Made by a program: the position numbers and the translations under genes. Positions 8,628 through 17,986 of a DNA stretch of 64,000 nucleotides are shown here, in pieces. This stretch comes from Arthrobacter sp. AFG20 (lineage in GTDB: Bacteria > Actinomycetota > Actinomycetes > Actinomycetales > Micrococcaceae). How positions within the stretch are numbered: position 1 is the first letter of the stretch; every line of letters starts with the position of its first letter. The notes beneath the pieces were generated by a model. That model was not told where the DNA came from. It made no database searches and was given only the letters and a program-made list of their open reading frames with translations. The stretch spans positions 1-64,000 of the forward strand of contig NZ_PJMC01000013.1 in the NCBI RefSeq assembly GCF_002892795.1, given 5' to 3'.

Positions 8628-9617
8628 GTGACTGTTCCCCTCTCCATCCTCGACCTGGCAACCATCGGCAAGGGCCAGACGGCGGCGGAGAGCTTTGCCG
8701 GGAGCGTCGCCATGGCGCAGCTGGCCGAAAAGCTCGGGTACCGGCGCGTCTGGTACGCGGAGCACCACAACATGTCTTCCATCGCGTCGTCGGCCACGTC
8801 CGTGCTGATCGCCCATGTCGCAGCCCACACCGAGACCATCCGGCTCGGTGCCGGCGGAGTCATGCTGCCCAACCATTCTCCGCTCACCATCGCCGAGCAG
8901 TTCGGCACCCTGGAGACCCTGCACCCCGGCCGCATCGACCTGGGCCTGGGACGTGCGCCCGGCAGCGACCAGAACACCATGCGGGCGCTGCGCCGTGACC
9001 CGCATTCGGCCGATACCTTCCCGCAGGACGTCTTGGAACTGCAGGGCTACCTCACCGGGCCCACGCGCGTGCAGGGGGTGGAGGCTACGCCGGGCAGGGG
9101 AACCAACGTGCCCCTCTACATTTTGGGCTCCTCCCTCTTCGGCGCGCGGCTGGCGGCCCAGCTGGGACTGCCGTATGCCTTCGCCTCCCACTTCGCCCCG
9201 AACGCGCTTCAGGACGCCGTCGCCGTGTACCGCCGGGAGTTCAAACCGTCGGAGCAGCTGTCCGCCCCGCACGTCATAGCGGGCGTCAACGTGGTGGCTG
9301 CCGATGCTGCCCCGGACGCCCAGGAGATGCTGCGCGCCACGATGCGCGCCCGCGTCTCGCTGTTCTTCGGCGGCGGGCGGCAATTCACCGACGACGAAGC
9401 GGACATGATCCTGGACTCGCCGCAGGGACAGCACGTCTCCCAGATGATGAAGTACTCGGCCGTCGGTACTCCGGACGTCGTTTTGGAGTACCTGGACGGT
9501 TTTGCCCGGCACGCCGACGCCGACGAGCTCATCGTGGCGCACCAGAGCAACGGAACTGCGGAACGGCTGCGCTCGGTAGAGCTCCTCGCGGAGGCAGCCG
9601 GACTGGTGAGCGTCTGA
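8628..9617 (+). CDS. LLM-class flavin-dependent oxidoreductase (MsnO8-type)
   Basis: A 329-residue luciferase-like TIM-barrel oxidoreductase. Family hallmarks are [11 protein letters not shown] near the N terminus, [10 protein letters not shown] (about 35-44), [13 protein letters not shown] and [17 protein letters not shown] 8628 is preferred over the upstream in-frame ATG 8610 because GAAAGG lies about 10 nt before GTG, and related proteins begin at TVPLSILDL. It is divergent from the HerA-like ATPase. FMN/F420-dependent oxidation of an unknown small molecule is expected. Substrate cannot be predicted. Confidence 0.88.
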   Translation: MTVPLSILDLATIGKGQTAAESFAGSVAMAQLAEKLGYRRVWYAEHHNMSSIASSATSVLIAHVAAHTETIRLGAGGVMLPNHSPLTIAEQFGTLETLHPGRIDLGLGRAPGSDQNTMRALRRDPHSADTFPQDVLELQGYLTGPTRVQGVEATPGRGTNVPLYILGSSLFGARLAAQLGLPYAFASHFAPNALQDAVAVYRREFKPSEQLSAPHVIAGVNVVAADAAPDAQEMLRATMRARVSLFFGGGRQFTDDEADMILDSPQGQHVSQMMKYSAVGTPDVVLEYLDGFARHADADELIVAHQSNGTAERLRSVELLAEAAGLVSV

Positions 9618-9911
9618 ACCCCAGCGCTCCATTATTCAACTGATATCTTTTGACTTCGGCCGGGGCGGAATCTAGCTTTAAGTGCGCAAGGTCTCAATCT
9701 AAACACTCATTGCCGGCTGGGTTGATGTAGCGGTCTCAAATCACTACACGCCGTTGTCCCGCCCCCGAATGCCGCGGGTGGGGTAATCCGGTGTGCCTGA
9801 TCTGGATTCACCCGACCGTGGGGGTGATTTGTGAATGAGGCATTGCGCTGCAATAACGCTGTGCCCCGCCAAAGCATTTCCGCCGTTGATCAGATGCAGG
9901 TAAAAGCCAAT

Positions 9912-11234
9912 ATGAAGATCAAGTCCATGGCCGCCGCCATTCTCATGACCCTCCTCGTGGCCAGCGGATTTGTTGCCGGAGCCGCTGATCCGGCGTCCGC
10001 CGCGGGGACTACGTACTACGTCAGTGCCGCCGGCAGTGACAGCAACTCCGGTACAGCCAGCACGTCGGCATGGAAGACGCTGTCCAGGGTCAACCAGGCG
10101 GTTCTCAAGCCCGGTGACACCGTGAGCTTCCGCCGGGGTGACACCTTCAGTGGCGGCGTCGTCACCGCACAGAGCGGAACCTCCACCGCCCCCATCACGC
10201 TGAACACCTACGGCACTGGCAACGCCCCCATAGTCACCGGCGGAAAATCCGGAAACTGCATCCGGATCAACGGCAACTACACCACCGTTGAGGGTCTCCG
10301 CGCCGTGGCCTGCGGCTACGCCGGGATCAGCGTCACCGGCGACCGGAATACCGTGCGGAACACGAGCGCGTCCAATAATGCCGTTGGGCTCAAGGTTGGC
10401 ACCGGCTCTGACTTCGGTAAATACACGGCAAATTCGCTCACCGATAATAACGTGATGAATGTGAATACGGCGGGTACTAATTGCGGCACGTCGGCCGCCG
10501 TGAACTGCAGCGACGACTCGGGGGCTTTTGGCGTCCTGATTAACGGCAGTGACAACGAGTTTTCCAGCAACACCGTCAGCGGCTCCACCGGCAAGTCCTA
10601 TGACTACAACCAGGACGGCGGCGCGTTCGAAATCTACAACGGCAACCGCAACAACATTCACCACAACGTGTCGCTGGACAACAACAGCTTCTCCGAGCTT
10701 GGAAAGTCCTCGGGAACGGCGGACGGCAACACGTTCCGGTACAACCTCATCCGCTCTACCTGCGGCGCCAACTGCTCCGAGGCCAAGGGCCTCATTGCCC
10801 GTGGAAACGGAACATCGTACGGTCCCACCAACGGCACCGTTTTTGAGTTCAACACGGTCTACCTGACCGGTGCCCAGTCGAAGGCGTTCGTGTGCCACGC
10901 GACCTGCCCGGCCTCAACGGTGGTCCGCGCCAACATCCTGGTGGGCGTCAAGAACTCCCTATGGATCGACGGTTCGGGCTGGACCGAGAAGCAGAACGTC
11001 GTGAACGGTCCCGTCAACTTCACCCCGAACAGCACGTCGACGACGGCGCCAGCCCGGTTCGCGAATGCGCCGGCGGATCTCCGCCTGACAGGCACCAGCC
11101 CCGCCATCGACAGGGCCGGCACCACGTCCTACACGGTGGACCTCGTGAAAGCCCCTTCCGTTCAGAACGGGGACTGCGCCGGAACAGCCGCTGCTGATGC
11201 CGGAGCCTACGAATACGATTCGCCCAACTGCTGA
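9912..11234 (+). CDS. Secreted right-handed parallel beta-helix protein
   Basis: 440 residues from ATG 9912. A Sec signal peptide is clear: MKIKSM, a hydrophobic run (AAAILMTLLVASGFVAGAA) and a likely AxA cleavage in DPASAAG. The mature part opens with TTYYVSAAGSDSNSGT, typical of secreted pectate-lyase-like and carbohydrate-active beta-helix proteins, and continues as Asn/Thr/Gly-rich coils (NNNSFSE, DGNTFRYNLIRS). Cysteine pairs (CGANC, CHATC) probably form disulfides. A GTG 27 codons upstream (9831) after GGGGG is an alternative start, but would bury the signal peptide. Likely a polysaccharide lyase or binding protein; activity not assignable. Confidence 0.8.
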   Translation: MKIKSMAAAILMTLLVASGFVAGAADPASAAGTTYYVSAAGSDSNSGTASTSAWKTLSRVNQAVLKPGDTVSFRRGDTFSGGVVTAQSGTSTAPITLNTYGTGNAPIVTGGKSGNCIRINGNYTTVEGLRAVACGYAGISVTGDRNTVRNTSASNNAVGLKVGTGSDFGKYTANSLTDNNVMNVNTAGTNCGTSAAVNCSDDSGAFGVLINGSDNEFSSNTVSGSTGKSYDYNQDGGAFEIYNGNRNNIHHNVSLDNNSFSELGKSSGTADGNTFRYNLIRSTCGANCSEAKGLIARGNGTSYGPTNGTVFEFNTVYLTGAQSKAFVCHATCPASTVVRANILVGVKNSLWIDGSGWTEKQNVVNGPVNFTPNSTSTTAPARFANAPADLRLTGTSPAIDRAGTTSYTVDLVKAPSVQNGDCAGTAAADAGAYEYDSPNC

Positions 11235-11363
11235 TTCCGGTCGGCAGGAACAGGGCCTACGAAGTTACACGAATGCAATAACCGGGATATTCGGGGGAAA
11301 CGGCCGCGCGGGACACTTTAGGTGTCCAAGACCGCTTGGGGATGATCCGAAGGATTACCGCGC

Positions 11364-14021
11364 ATGCCCACTCCGCTTAACCAGACGGTGGCCGATTCCG
11401 CACTGCTGACCAAATCCCTTCCGCTGGGCCTGCTGAGGGCCTTCGTGCAGTCGGAGGCGGCCGACGACGGGCTCACACCCCAGCTGCTCGGCGAACTGAA
11501 GATCCTGGCCCGGACCCCGGGACTGCTCGTGGCCTGCAATTACGGCGGAACCCTCTGTGCCGCCGAAGGCATCTCCACGGAAACACTGCCGCTTGGCGGC
11601 GCGGCCATCGCCCTCCGGGCCCTGGCCGCCCTGCCCAACACGCACGCCGCCGTCATTTCCGGACGGTCCCTGCGTGACTTGGCCGCGGTTTCCAGGCTTC
11701 CCGCCGAGGTCCACCTGGTGGGCTCGCACGGCGCGGAGTTCGACATGGGATTCGCCCACGGACTGTCCCTGGCCACCGAGTCGGCGCTGCAGCAGGCCAA
11801 TCAGGCGTTGCTCGAAGCGGTAGGCGCCTACAAGGGAATCAGCATTGAACGGAAGCCCGTCGCGGTCTCTGTCCACACCAGGTCCGCCGCCCCGGACGAT
11901 GTGGTCAGGTGTGCCCAGAAGGCGGAGGAGGTTGCCCGGGCCCTCGGACTGTTCTTCATTGTGGACGGCTCCGTCCTGGACCTGTCCGTGGTGCAGCCCT
12001 CCAAGGCCGATGCCCTGGACCATCTGCGCGCCCGCCTGGGTGTGAGCGCGGCGCTGTACGCGGGGGATGCCGTGAGTGACGAGTTGGCCATGGCCACGCT
12101 GCGCGGCCCGGACATGGGGCTGTGGGTGGGGGACCTGCCGTCGTCGGCCAAACACCGCCTGAAGGATCCGGAATCTTTCGCCCGGGTTCTCGGCATCCTC
12201 TTCGAACTGCGCCGCGCCTGGCTTTTCGGCGAGGACGCCGTCGGCCTGGAACGGCACTCCATGATCGGGAACGGGTCCTCCACGGCGCTGGTGACGCCGG
12301 AGGCCAAGATCTGCTGGATGAGCCACCCCCTGCCGGACTCCGGCTCCCTCTTTGCCCACATCCTGGGCGGCGACGCCGCCGGGCACTTCTCCGTGGAACC
12401 GGTCAAGGCGTCACGGGTGCTGGGCCAGCGGTACGTGGACAGCACCATGATCGTGGAAACCCGGTGGGCTGACGTCACCGTGACCGACTATCTTGAGCCC
12501 GCCCCGGAAGGCATCACGAGCCTGGTACGGGTGCTGTCCGGCACCGGCGCCGCACGAATCGTTTTCGCACCCCGGCCGGATTACGCCAATGCGCCGTTCA
12601 GCATGGAGGCCCGCGGCGGCGAGCTTCACGTCGTCGGCACGTCCGACCCCATCATCCTGCTTGCGCAGGACGTCAGCTTCGTTATCACCTCGGACGGGCG
12701 GCACGCAACGGCCACCGCCGAGGTTAACCTGCAGCGCGGACCGGTTGTCCTCAACCTCCGGTGCGGCGATACGGAGCCCCAGCAGCTGTCCTGGCGGGAC
12801 AAAGCGCTGCCGGACGAAGCGGGGACGGACGAAGCGGACCGCAGGGCCGCCGTCGCCCATCATTCCCGACGCTGGGTCCAGGGCCTGGCGCTGCCGTCCG
12901 TCAAGCCGTCCCTGGTGCGGCGCTCGGCCCTGGTGCTGCGCGCGCTGGTCCACGAGCCCACCGGCGCAGTGCTCGCGGCCCCCACCACGTCCCTTCCGGA
13001 GGGCATCGGGGGGACCCGCAACTGGGATTACCGCTACTGCTGGCTGCGCGACGGCTCCATGACCGTCAGCGCCCTGGTGGATCTGGGGTCAACGGTGGAG
13101 GCCGACGGTTTCCTCAGGTGGCTGACCGGCATCCTGGCCAATGCCCCGGGACCGGAGTGGCTGCATCCCCTGTACTCAGTCACCGGCGCACCGCTGTCCA
13201 CGGAGGCCATCATCGAGAGCCTGCCCGGATATGCGGGCTCGCGTCCCGTGCGGATCGGCAACGCCGCGGACCACCAGGTCCAGCTGGATGTCTTTGGACC
13301 GATCGCAGAGCTGATCCACGGGCTGAGCGAGTCCCGGGGTTCGCTGGCGGACGAGCACTGGGAGCTGCTGGTCCAGATGGCCAGTGCCGTGCTGGCTCGG
13401 TGGCATGAGGCGGACCACGGCATCTGGGAGGCGCGCCGCGCACCGAGGCACCACGTCTACACCAAGGTGATGTGCTGGGTCACCCTGGACCGGGCCCTGC
13501 GCACCGCCACACGCCACGGGCGCAGCCCCGAACCTGCCTGGGCGGACACGGCCGCGACCATCAGGGACGAGGTGCTCCGCGAGGGGTGGGACCACGCCGC
13601 CGCGTCCTACACCGTCGCCTACGACAGCCCCGATCTTGACGCCGCGGTCCTGCACATCGGGCTGTCCGGCCTGCTCGACGCGAACGATCAGCGGTTCCTC
13701 GACACCGTCACGGCCGTGGAACGGGAACTCCGCGTGGGACCGACGGTCTTCCGGTACAAGTACGACGACGGCCTGCCGGGCCTGGAGGGCGGCTTCCACA
13801 TCTGCACCACCTGGCTGATTGAGGCTTACGTGGCGGTGGGCCGGATCGCCGACGCCTGGGACCTCTTCGACCAGCTGGTCAATCTGTTCGGACCCACCGG
13901 GCTGCTGCCGGAGGAATACGACCCGGGCACCGAGACGCACCTGGGTAACCACCCGCAGGCGTACTCACACCTCGGTTTCATCCGCTGCGCCCGGCTCCTG
14001 GACCGGCACCAGCGGAGCTGA
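11364..14021 (+). CDS. Trehalose-phosphatase-like / GH15 (trehalase or glucoamylase) fusion
   Basis: 885 residues. Residues ~45-290 are an OtsB-type HAD domain and ~300-885 a GH15 domain. In GH15, the active-site segment RNWDYRYCWLRDGS is intact, as is the putative acid in LEGGFHICTTW (E808) and base in LPEEYDPGT (E850/E851). In the HAD domain motif I reads NYGGT (N59, G61) instead of DYDGT: both catalytic aspartates are gone. Motif II (VISGRS) and the GDAVSDE motif IV (D235, D239) remain recognisable. The phosphatase part is therefore probably inactive, perhaps regulatory, while GH15 is predicted to hydrolyse alpha-glucosides such as trehalose. The 129-bp upstream gap holds a GACAC...GTGTC hairpin at 11310-11330 but no gene. 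Confidence 0.85.
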   Translation: MPTPLNQTVADSALLTKSLPLGLLRAFVQSEAADDGLTPQLLGELKILARTPGLLVACNYGGTLCAAEGISTETLPLGGAAIALRALAALPNTHAAVISGRSLRDLAAVSRLPAEVHLVGSHGAEFDMGFAHGLSLATESALQQANQALLEAVGAYKGISIERKPVAVSVHTRSAAPDDVVRCAQKAEEVARALGLFFIVDGSVLDLSVVQPSKADALDHLRARLGVSAALYAGDAVSDELAMATLRGPDMGLWVGDLPSSAKHRLKDPESFARVLGILFELRRAWLFGEDAVGLERHSMIGNGSSTALVTPEAKICWMSHPLPDSGSLFAHILGGDAAGHFSVEPVKASRVLGQRYVDSTMIVETRWADVTVTDYLEPAPEGITSLVRVLSGTGAARIVFAPRPDYANAPFSMEARGGELHVVGTSDPIILLAQDVSFVITSDGRHATATAEVNLQRGPVVLNLRCGDTEPQQLSWRDKALPDEAGTDEADRRAAVAHHSRRWVQGLALPSVKPSLVRRSALVLRALVHEPTGAVLAAPTTSLPEGIGGTRNWDYRYCWLRDGSMTVSALVDLGSTVEADGFLRWLTGILANAPGPEWLHPLYSVTGAPLSTEAIIESLPGYAGSRPVRIGNAADHQVQLDVFGPIAELIHGLSESRGSLADEHWELLVQMASAVLARWHEADHGIWEARRAPRHHVYTKVMCWVTLDRALRTATRHGRSPEPAWADTAATIRDEVLREGWDHAAASYTVAYDSPDLDAAVLHIGLSGLLDANDQRFLDTVTAVERELRVGPTVFRYKYDDGLPGLEGGFHICTTWLIEAYVAVGRIADAWDLFDQLVNLFGPTGLLPEEYDPGTETHLGNHPQAYSHLGFIRCARLLDRHQRS

Positions 14022-14061
14022 GCCCGGGCGGTCATGGGGCGGGATGTCAGCCCCGGCGTTC

Positions 14062-15183
14062 TTAGGCGCGGGAGGCCGCGAAGATTTCCGGCGCGGGGCC
14101 CTCTCCCGTGGCGAGGTCGGCCAGGATCCGGCCCACCACCGGCGTGAACTTGAAGCCGTGGCCGGCGAAGCCCGCCCCGATGACCACGGGACCGATCCGG
14201 TCCAGCACGAAGTTGTGGTCCGGGGCGGTCGTGTAGGTGCAGCTGATGTCCGTCATCGCATCGGCGTCCACGCCGGGCAGCCAGTGCCTCGCGTACTGCT
14301 GCAGGGCCGCGCGCTGGCGTGGTTCGGGCAGGTAGGACCTGCGGTCCGGGTCCACCACGGGCCCCACTCCGTGCCAGCCCGCCTTGACGCCTTCGCCGGG
14401 GGTCAGCATGCCGTACACGGGGGAGTAGAAGCCCGCGTAGTCCCCGCCCTCGCCGGGGAAATGGTTGAAGCCCGGCCAAGTGGCGCCGTCGTCGGTGATG
14501 CCGAAGTGCGCCGGCTGCTCCTGCGTGACGGTCAGGCGCGGGGTGGCGACTGAGCCTGCGAGCAGCTTGGAGGTCCAGCCGCCTGCGGTGACCACCGCCT
14601 GCCGGGCGGTGAGCACCTCCGTCCGCCCGCCGTCGTCCACGGTCAGCCGGACGCCGTCGTCGAGTATTTCCAGCCCCACAACCGCCACGCCGTGCCGGAT
14701 TGCAGCACCGTTCCGCGCCGCGAGCCGCTGGAACGCCGGGAGGGCGGCCTCGGGGTTGAGCTGGCCGCCGTCGGGCATGTGGAGCACCTGCTGGTCGAAG
14801 CGGATGCCGCTCCAGCGCTCGCTGGCTTCGGCGAGCGGCACGAAGTCCGCGCGGAGGCCGGCGCTGTTCAGCGCGGCGTGGATCTCGCCGAGGCGCGGGG
14901 CAGGGCCGTGGTTGACGACGCCGGTGCGCGCCAGCAGCTGCTCGCCGCTCTCGTCTTCGAGCTCGGCCCAGAGCTTCAGCGTTTCGGCCAGCATGGCGAC
15001 GTACTCGGGCTCGGCGTAGGCAAGGCTGAGGTTCCGGGTTGCGCCGTGCGAGGCACCTTTATGGTGGCCGGGCGTGAACTGCTCGAGCAGGGTCACGTTA
15101 CGCCCGCGTGCGGCCAGCGCCCAGGCGGCAGCGGAACCCATGGCTCCGCCTCCGATGATCACGGTGTCCAGGGTGGTGTTCAA
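14062..15183 (-). CDS. solA: N-methyltryptophan/sarcosine oxidase-like FAD amine oxidase
   Basis: 373 residues of the monomeric sarcosine oxidase/SolA family (usually 370-390). FAD-binding Rossmann motif TVIIGGGAMGSAAAWALAARG is at the N terminus, HKGASHGATRN follows, and the C-terminal FAD segment GAGFAGHGFKFTPVVG is present; the flavin-attachment cysteine region reads SCTYTTAPDHNFVLD. I chose a TTG start at 15183 because GGAGGAAACC lies directly upstream and the next residues (NTTLDTVIIGGG) are the family N terminus. It oxidises N-methyl amino acids to amine, formaldehyde and H2O2. It lies 53 bp after an AEC carrier gene on the same strand, probably one operon. Confidence 0.85.
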   Translation of the reverse strand: MNTTLDTVIIGGGAMGSAAAWALAARGRNVTLLEQFTPGHHKGASHGATRNLSLAYAEPEYVAMLAETLKLWAELEDESGEQLLARTGVVNHGPAPRLGEIHAALNSAGLRADFVPLAEASERWSGIRFDQQVLHMPDGGQLNPEAALPAFQRLAARNGAAIRHGVAVVGLEILDDGVRLTVDDGGRTEVLTARQAVVTAGGWTSKLLAGSVATPRLTVTQEQPAHFGITDDGATWPGFNHFPGEGGDYAGFYSPVYGMLTPGEGVKAGWHGVGPVVDPDRRSYLPEPRQRAALQQYARHWLPGVDADAMTDISCTYTTAPDHNFVLDRIGPVVIGAGFAGHGFKFTPVVGRILADLATGEGPAPEIFAASRA

Positions 15184-15236
15184 GGTTTCCTCCAGTTCGG
15201 GCGGCAGCCGCGGGGCGGTCGGGGAAGGGGCGGCAG

Positions 15237-16163
15237 TTATGCCAGAAGCAGGGCCACACCGATCATCGCAGGCACGGCCACGATCGTGGTGATCAGGACG
15301 GTGTCCTTCGCGACCGTGAGCCCGGCCTTGTACCGGCTGGCGGCGACGAACACATTCTGTGCCGTGGGCAGGGCGGATGTGACCACCACGGCGAACAGCG
15401 CCGGGCCGTCCAGCCCGAGGGCGAAGCGGGCAAAGAGATACGCGATCGCCGGGTGCACGAAGAGCTTGAAGCCGCTGGCCAGCAGGGCATCGGTTCTCCG
15501 GCCGGCGGCCGCCTGCAGCGGCTTTGACCCGTTCAGGCTCATGCCGAAGGCCATCAGCATGGCCGGAATTGCGGCGCCGCCGATCAAGTGGATCGGTTCC
15601 AGGAGCAGCGGCGGGAGCTGCCATCCCGTTCCGGCGACCAGCAGCCCTAGGGCCGAACCCACAATCATGGGGTTTTTCAGGATCAGCATGACGAACCGGA
15701 GCGGCGTGGTGCGGTGCGAGCTGGTGGTGGCATCGAGGGCCATGAGGAACATCGGCGTGAAAAACGCCAGCTGGAAGATCAGCAGGGGAGCGACATGGCT
15801 GGCGTCACCGAGGACGTACACCGCAATCGGGATGCCCAGGTTGGCGGAGTTCGCCAGCGAGGCGCTCATGGACGACATCAGTGATTCCGGGACGGTCCGC
15901 TTGAGCAGGAACCTGACGATGACAAAGAACAGCGCGGCGGTGGTGGCGGCGCCAACTGCTGCCACGAGCAACGGCGCGGCGAACACGTCGCGCAGGCTCG
16001 CCCTGCTCAGCGTCTCGAAGAGCAGCGCGGGACTGGCCACGAAGAAGGTCAGCCCGCTCAGGACCTGGCGGGCATTCTCGCCCAGGATCTTGCGCCTACC
16101 CACGAACATGCCCACCAGAATGATGGACCAGACCACGAAAAAGCCTGCGAGGACGCCTAGCAC
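15237..16163 (-). CDS. AEC-family (auxin efflux carrier type) transporter
   Basis: 308 residues with about ten hydrophobic segments. It begins with GVLAGFFVVWSIILVGMFVGR and includes the family-typical broken helices at ASLANSANLGIPIA and VVTSALPTAQNVFVAA. AEC carriers export or import organic acids and related anions. It precedes solA in the same direction with a 53-bp gap, so it may carry the substrate or product of that oxidase; this link is inference. Confidence 0.88.
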   Translation of the reverse strand: MLGVLAGFFVVWSIILVGMFVGRRKILGENARQVLSGLTFFVASPALLFETLSRASLRDVFAAPLLVAAVGAATTAALFFVIVRFLLKRTVPESLMSSMSASLANSANLGIPIAVYVLGDASHVAPLLIFQLAFFTPMFLMALDATTSSHRTTPLRFVMLILKNPMIVGSALGLLVAGTGWQLPPLLLEPIHLIGGAAIPAMLMAFGMSLNGSKPLQAAAGRRTDALLASGFKLFVHPAIAYLFARFALGLDGPALFAVVVTSALPTAQNVFVAASRYKAGLTVAKDTVLITTIVAVPAMIGVALLLA

Positions 16164-16323
16164 GGGGTTGCCGACGGGATTGCCGCCAGGGGCAGGCTAG
16201 GGCAGGGGGTGGCATCCACCATCCCAGCCTAATCAGATTTATTCAGCCGCGGGTCACCTTGTGGCAGGGATCTCGCTGCTGGAGCGGCTCAGCCGGTCCC
16301 CTGGTCCAGTTGAGGGGGCGCTG

Positions 16324-16752
16324 TCAGCTGCACGTGGCGTTGTTCAACGCGAACGGCGGGCGCATGAGTCCGGCGGTGTGGCCCTCTGCGGGGTCGTTGC
16401 CGATCTGGACAATCTTGTTGTCCTTGTCCACGTGAACCACCTTGGGAGTGTAGGCCTTCGCCTCTTCCGTGGTCATCTGGGCGTAGGTGATCAGGATGAC
16501 GATGTCGTTTTCGTGCATCAGGTGCGCGGCTGCGCCGTTGATCCCGATGACGCCGGAACCGCGCTCGCCGGCGATGGTATAGGTTTCGAGGCGGGCGCCG
16601 TTGGTGACGTCCACAATGGCCACGAGCTCGCCGGGCATGATGTCGGCAGCATCCAGCAGGTCCAGGTCTACGGTGACCGACCCCACATAGTGCAGGTCCG
16701 CGTGCGTGACAGTGGCGCGGTGGATTTTGGACTTAAACATTGTGCGATTCAT
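16324..16752 (-). CDS. panD: Aspartate 1-decarboxylase proenzyme
   Basis: 142 residues. PanD makes beta-alanine from L-aspartate for pantothenate/CoA. The self-cleavage site Gly24-Ser25 in HYVGSVTVD is intact, giving the pyruvoyl cofactor. Conserved segments [24 protein letters not shown] and [14 protein letters not shown] are present, and the C-terminal extension (about 115-142) is typical of actinobacteria. It is followed downstream by nothing on its strand until the AEC/solA unit; no other pan gene is adjacent. Confidence 0.95.
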   Translation of the reverse strand: MNRTMFKSKIHRATVTHADLHYVGSVTVDLDLLDAADIMPGELVAIVDVTNGARLETYTIAGERGSGVIGINGAAAHLMHENDIVILITYAQMTTEEAKAYTPKVVHVDKDNKIVQIGNDPAEGHTAGLMRPPFALNNATCS

Positions 16753-16809
16753 AACCCCAACAGTCTAACGCCGAGGTCAACGCTTGGCTGTGAGCCAGGG
16801 AACACCCCG

Positions 16810-17829
16810 CTACACCGCTTCTCCGCTGGCTGCTGCGCCGTCAATTGCTTCTTCAGCGGCGGCTGCTGCCGCTGTCGGCGTTGTTGCGGGGGCGCCGGAG
16901 GCGTCCGCTCCGGTATCGATTTCCTGGGCGGCCGCAATCGAGGCGGCGGTGGAAGCAAGGATTTCGCGCGCGGCGAGGATGGCGGGCCGCTGCGCGCCGG
17001 AGCGCCGCACGGAGGTGAAGACTGTCCGCCGGGGCTTGCCGGGAAGGTCCAGCAATTGGGCTGTGGTGCCACGGCCCGTCCACACCAGGTCCGGCATCAG
17101 GGCGACGGCGTTCCCCGACTCGATCAGGCGGATCTGGGCCTGGAGGTCTGCTGTTTCAAAGCGGACGTCGGGCTCGAAGCCTGCACTTCGGCAGGCCTGC
17201 TCTGCCCAGTGGCGTGAGGCCGCGCCGCGCGGTTCCATCACCCAGGCCATCTCTGCCGTGTCCGCGAGCGAGCCGACTTTCGCCCTGCCCTCGGCGGCCG
17301 GCGGGACCGCGAGTCTGATGGCGTCACCCGTGAGGCGTACGCGGTCCAGCTCCGGGTAGCGGGGCGCGGCATGCCCGGGGTACTGCTCAGCGATGACCAG
17401 GTCGAAGTCGCGGGCCCACGTCTCATGCAGTGCCGTCTCGGGCTCGCGCTGTGTCATCTCGATCCGGACCTCGGGGTACGTCGCGGCGAGGCGGGTAAGC
17501 GCGTCAGGCATCAGCGCCAGTGCCGCGGACTGGAAGACGGCGATCCGCACCGTGCCCGAAACCGTGGTCAGCGATGCCGCCAGGTCTGCCTCCGCCTGTT
17601 CCAGCGTTTCCAGCAAGTGTGCTGTATGCGCCACCAGAACCTCTGCCTGCGGGGTCAGCTGGACGCGGCGGCCGGTTTTTCTCAGCAGTTCCACCCCAAC
17701 TTCCTTCTCAAGCAGGGCCAATTGTTGGGACACTGAGGAAGGACTGTACTGCAGGGCTGCTGCCACCTCGGCGAGCGTGCCCCGGATCTTCAGCTCGCGG
17801 AGCAGCCTCAACCGGCGGACATCAAGCAT
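16810..17829 (-). CDS. LysR-family transcriptional regulator
   Basis: 339 residues from ATG 17829, chosen over GTG 17850 because AAGGA precedes it at good spacing. The winged HTH is at about residues 1-60 (LRLLRELKIRGTLAEVAAALQYSPSSVSQQLALLEKE region) and the periplasmic-binding-like effector domain at ~85-285. The C-terminal ~45 residues are an Ala-rich extension. It is divergent from the APC permease at 17987, with LysR-type T-N11-A sites in between, so it probably controls that permease and itself. Confidence 0.9.
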   Translation of the reverse strand: MLDVRRLRLLRELKIRGTLAEVAAALQYSPSSVSQQLALLEKEVGVELLRKTGRRVQLTPQAEVLVAHTAHLLETLEQAEADLAASLTTVSGTVRIAVFQSAALALMPDALTRLAATYPEVRIEMTQREPETALHETWARDFDLVIAEQYPGHAAPRYPELDRVRLTGDAIRLAVPPAAEGRAKVGSLADTAEMAWVMEPRGAASRHWAEQACRSAGFEPDVRFETADLQAQIRLIESGNAVALMPDLVWTGRGTTAQLLDLPGKPRRTVFTSVRRSGAQRPAILAAREILASTAASIAAAQEIDTGADASGAPATTPTAAAAAAEEAIDGAAASGEAV

Positions 17830-17872
17830 GGGCTGTTCCTTGGGTCGCACAAATGAATAGCTGGACTAATGA

Positions 17873-17922
17873 ATACTGGTTAGAAGTATGCACTTTATCT
17901 AATGTAACACTGCTTGCATACT
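17873..17922. promoter_or_regulatory. Putative LysR operator between lysR and the permease
   Basis: ATACT-N7-AGTAT (17873-17889) is a textbook T-N11-A LysR site. Its right half extends to AGTATGCA (17885-17892), which is mirrored by TGCATACT at 17915-17922. The spacing suits a recognition-plus-activation-site layout in the 157-bp divergent intergenic region. Confidence 0.6.
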
Positions 17923-17986
17923 AAACAGATTGAGTTACCCCCATCACAGGGCGAAATGATGGGGCCGCACCTACGCAGGAGTCCCG

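Noticed and set aside
8610..8630. ATG 8610 as start of the LLM oxidoreductase
   Set aside because: No ribosome site before it; GTG 8628 has GAAAGG at suitable distance and matches the family N terminus.
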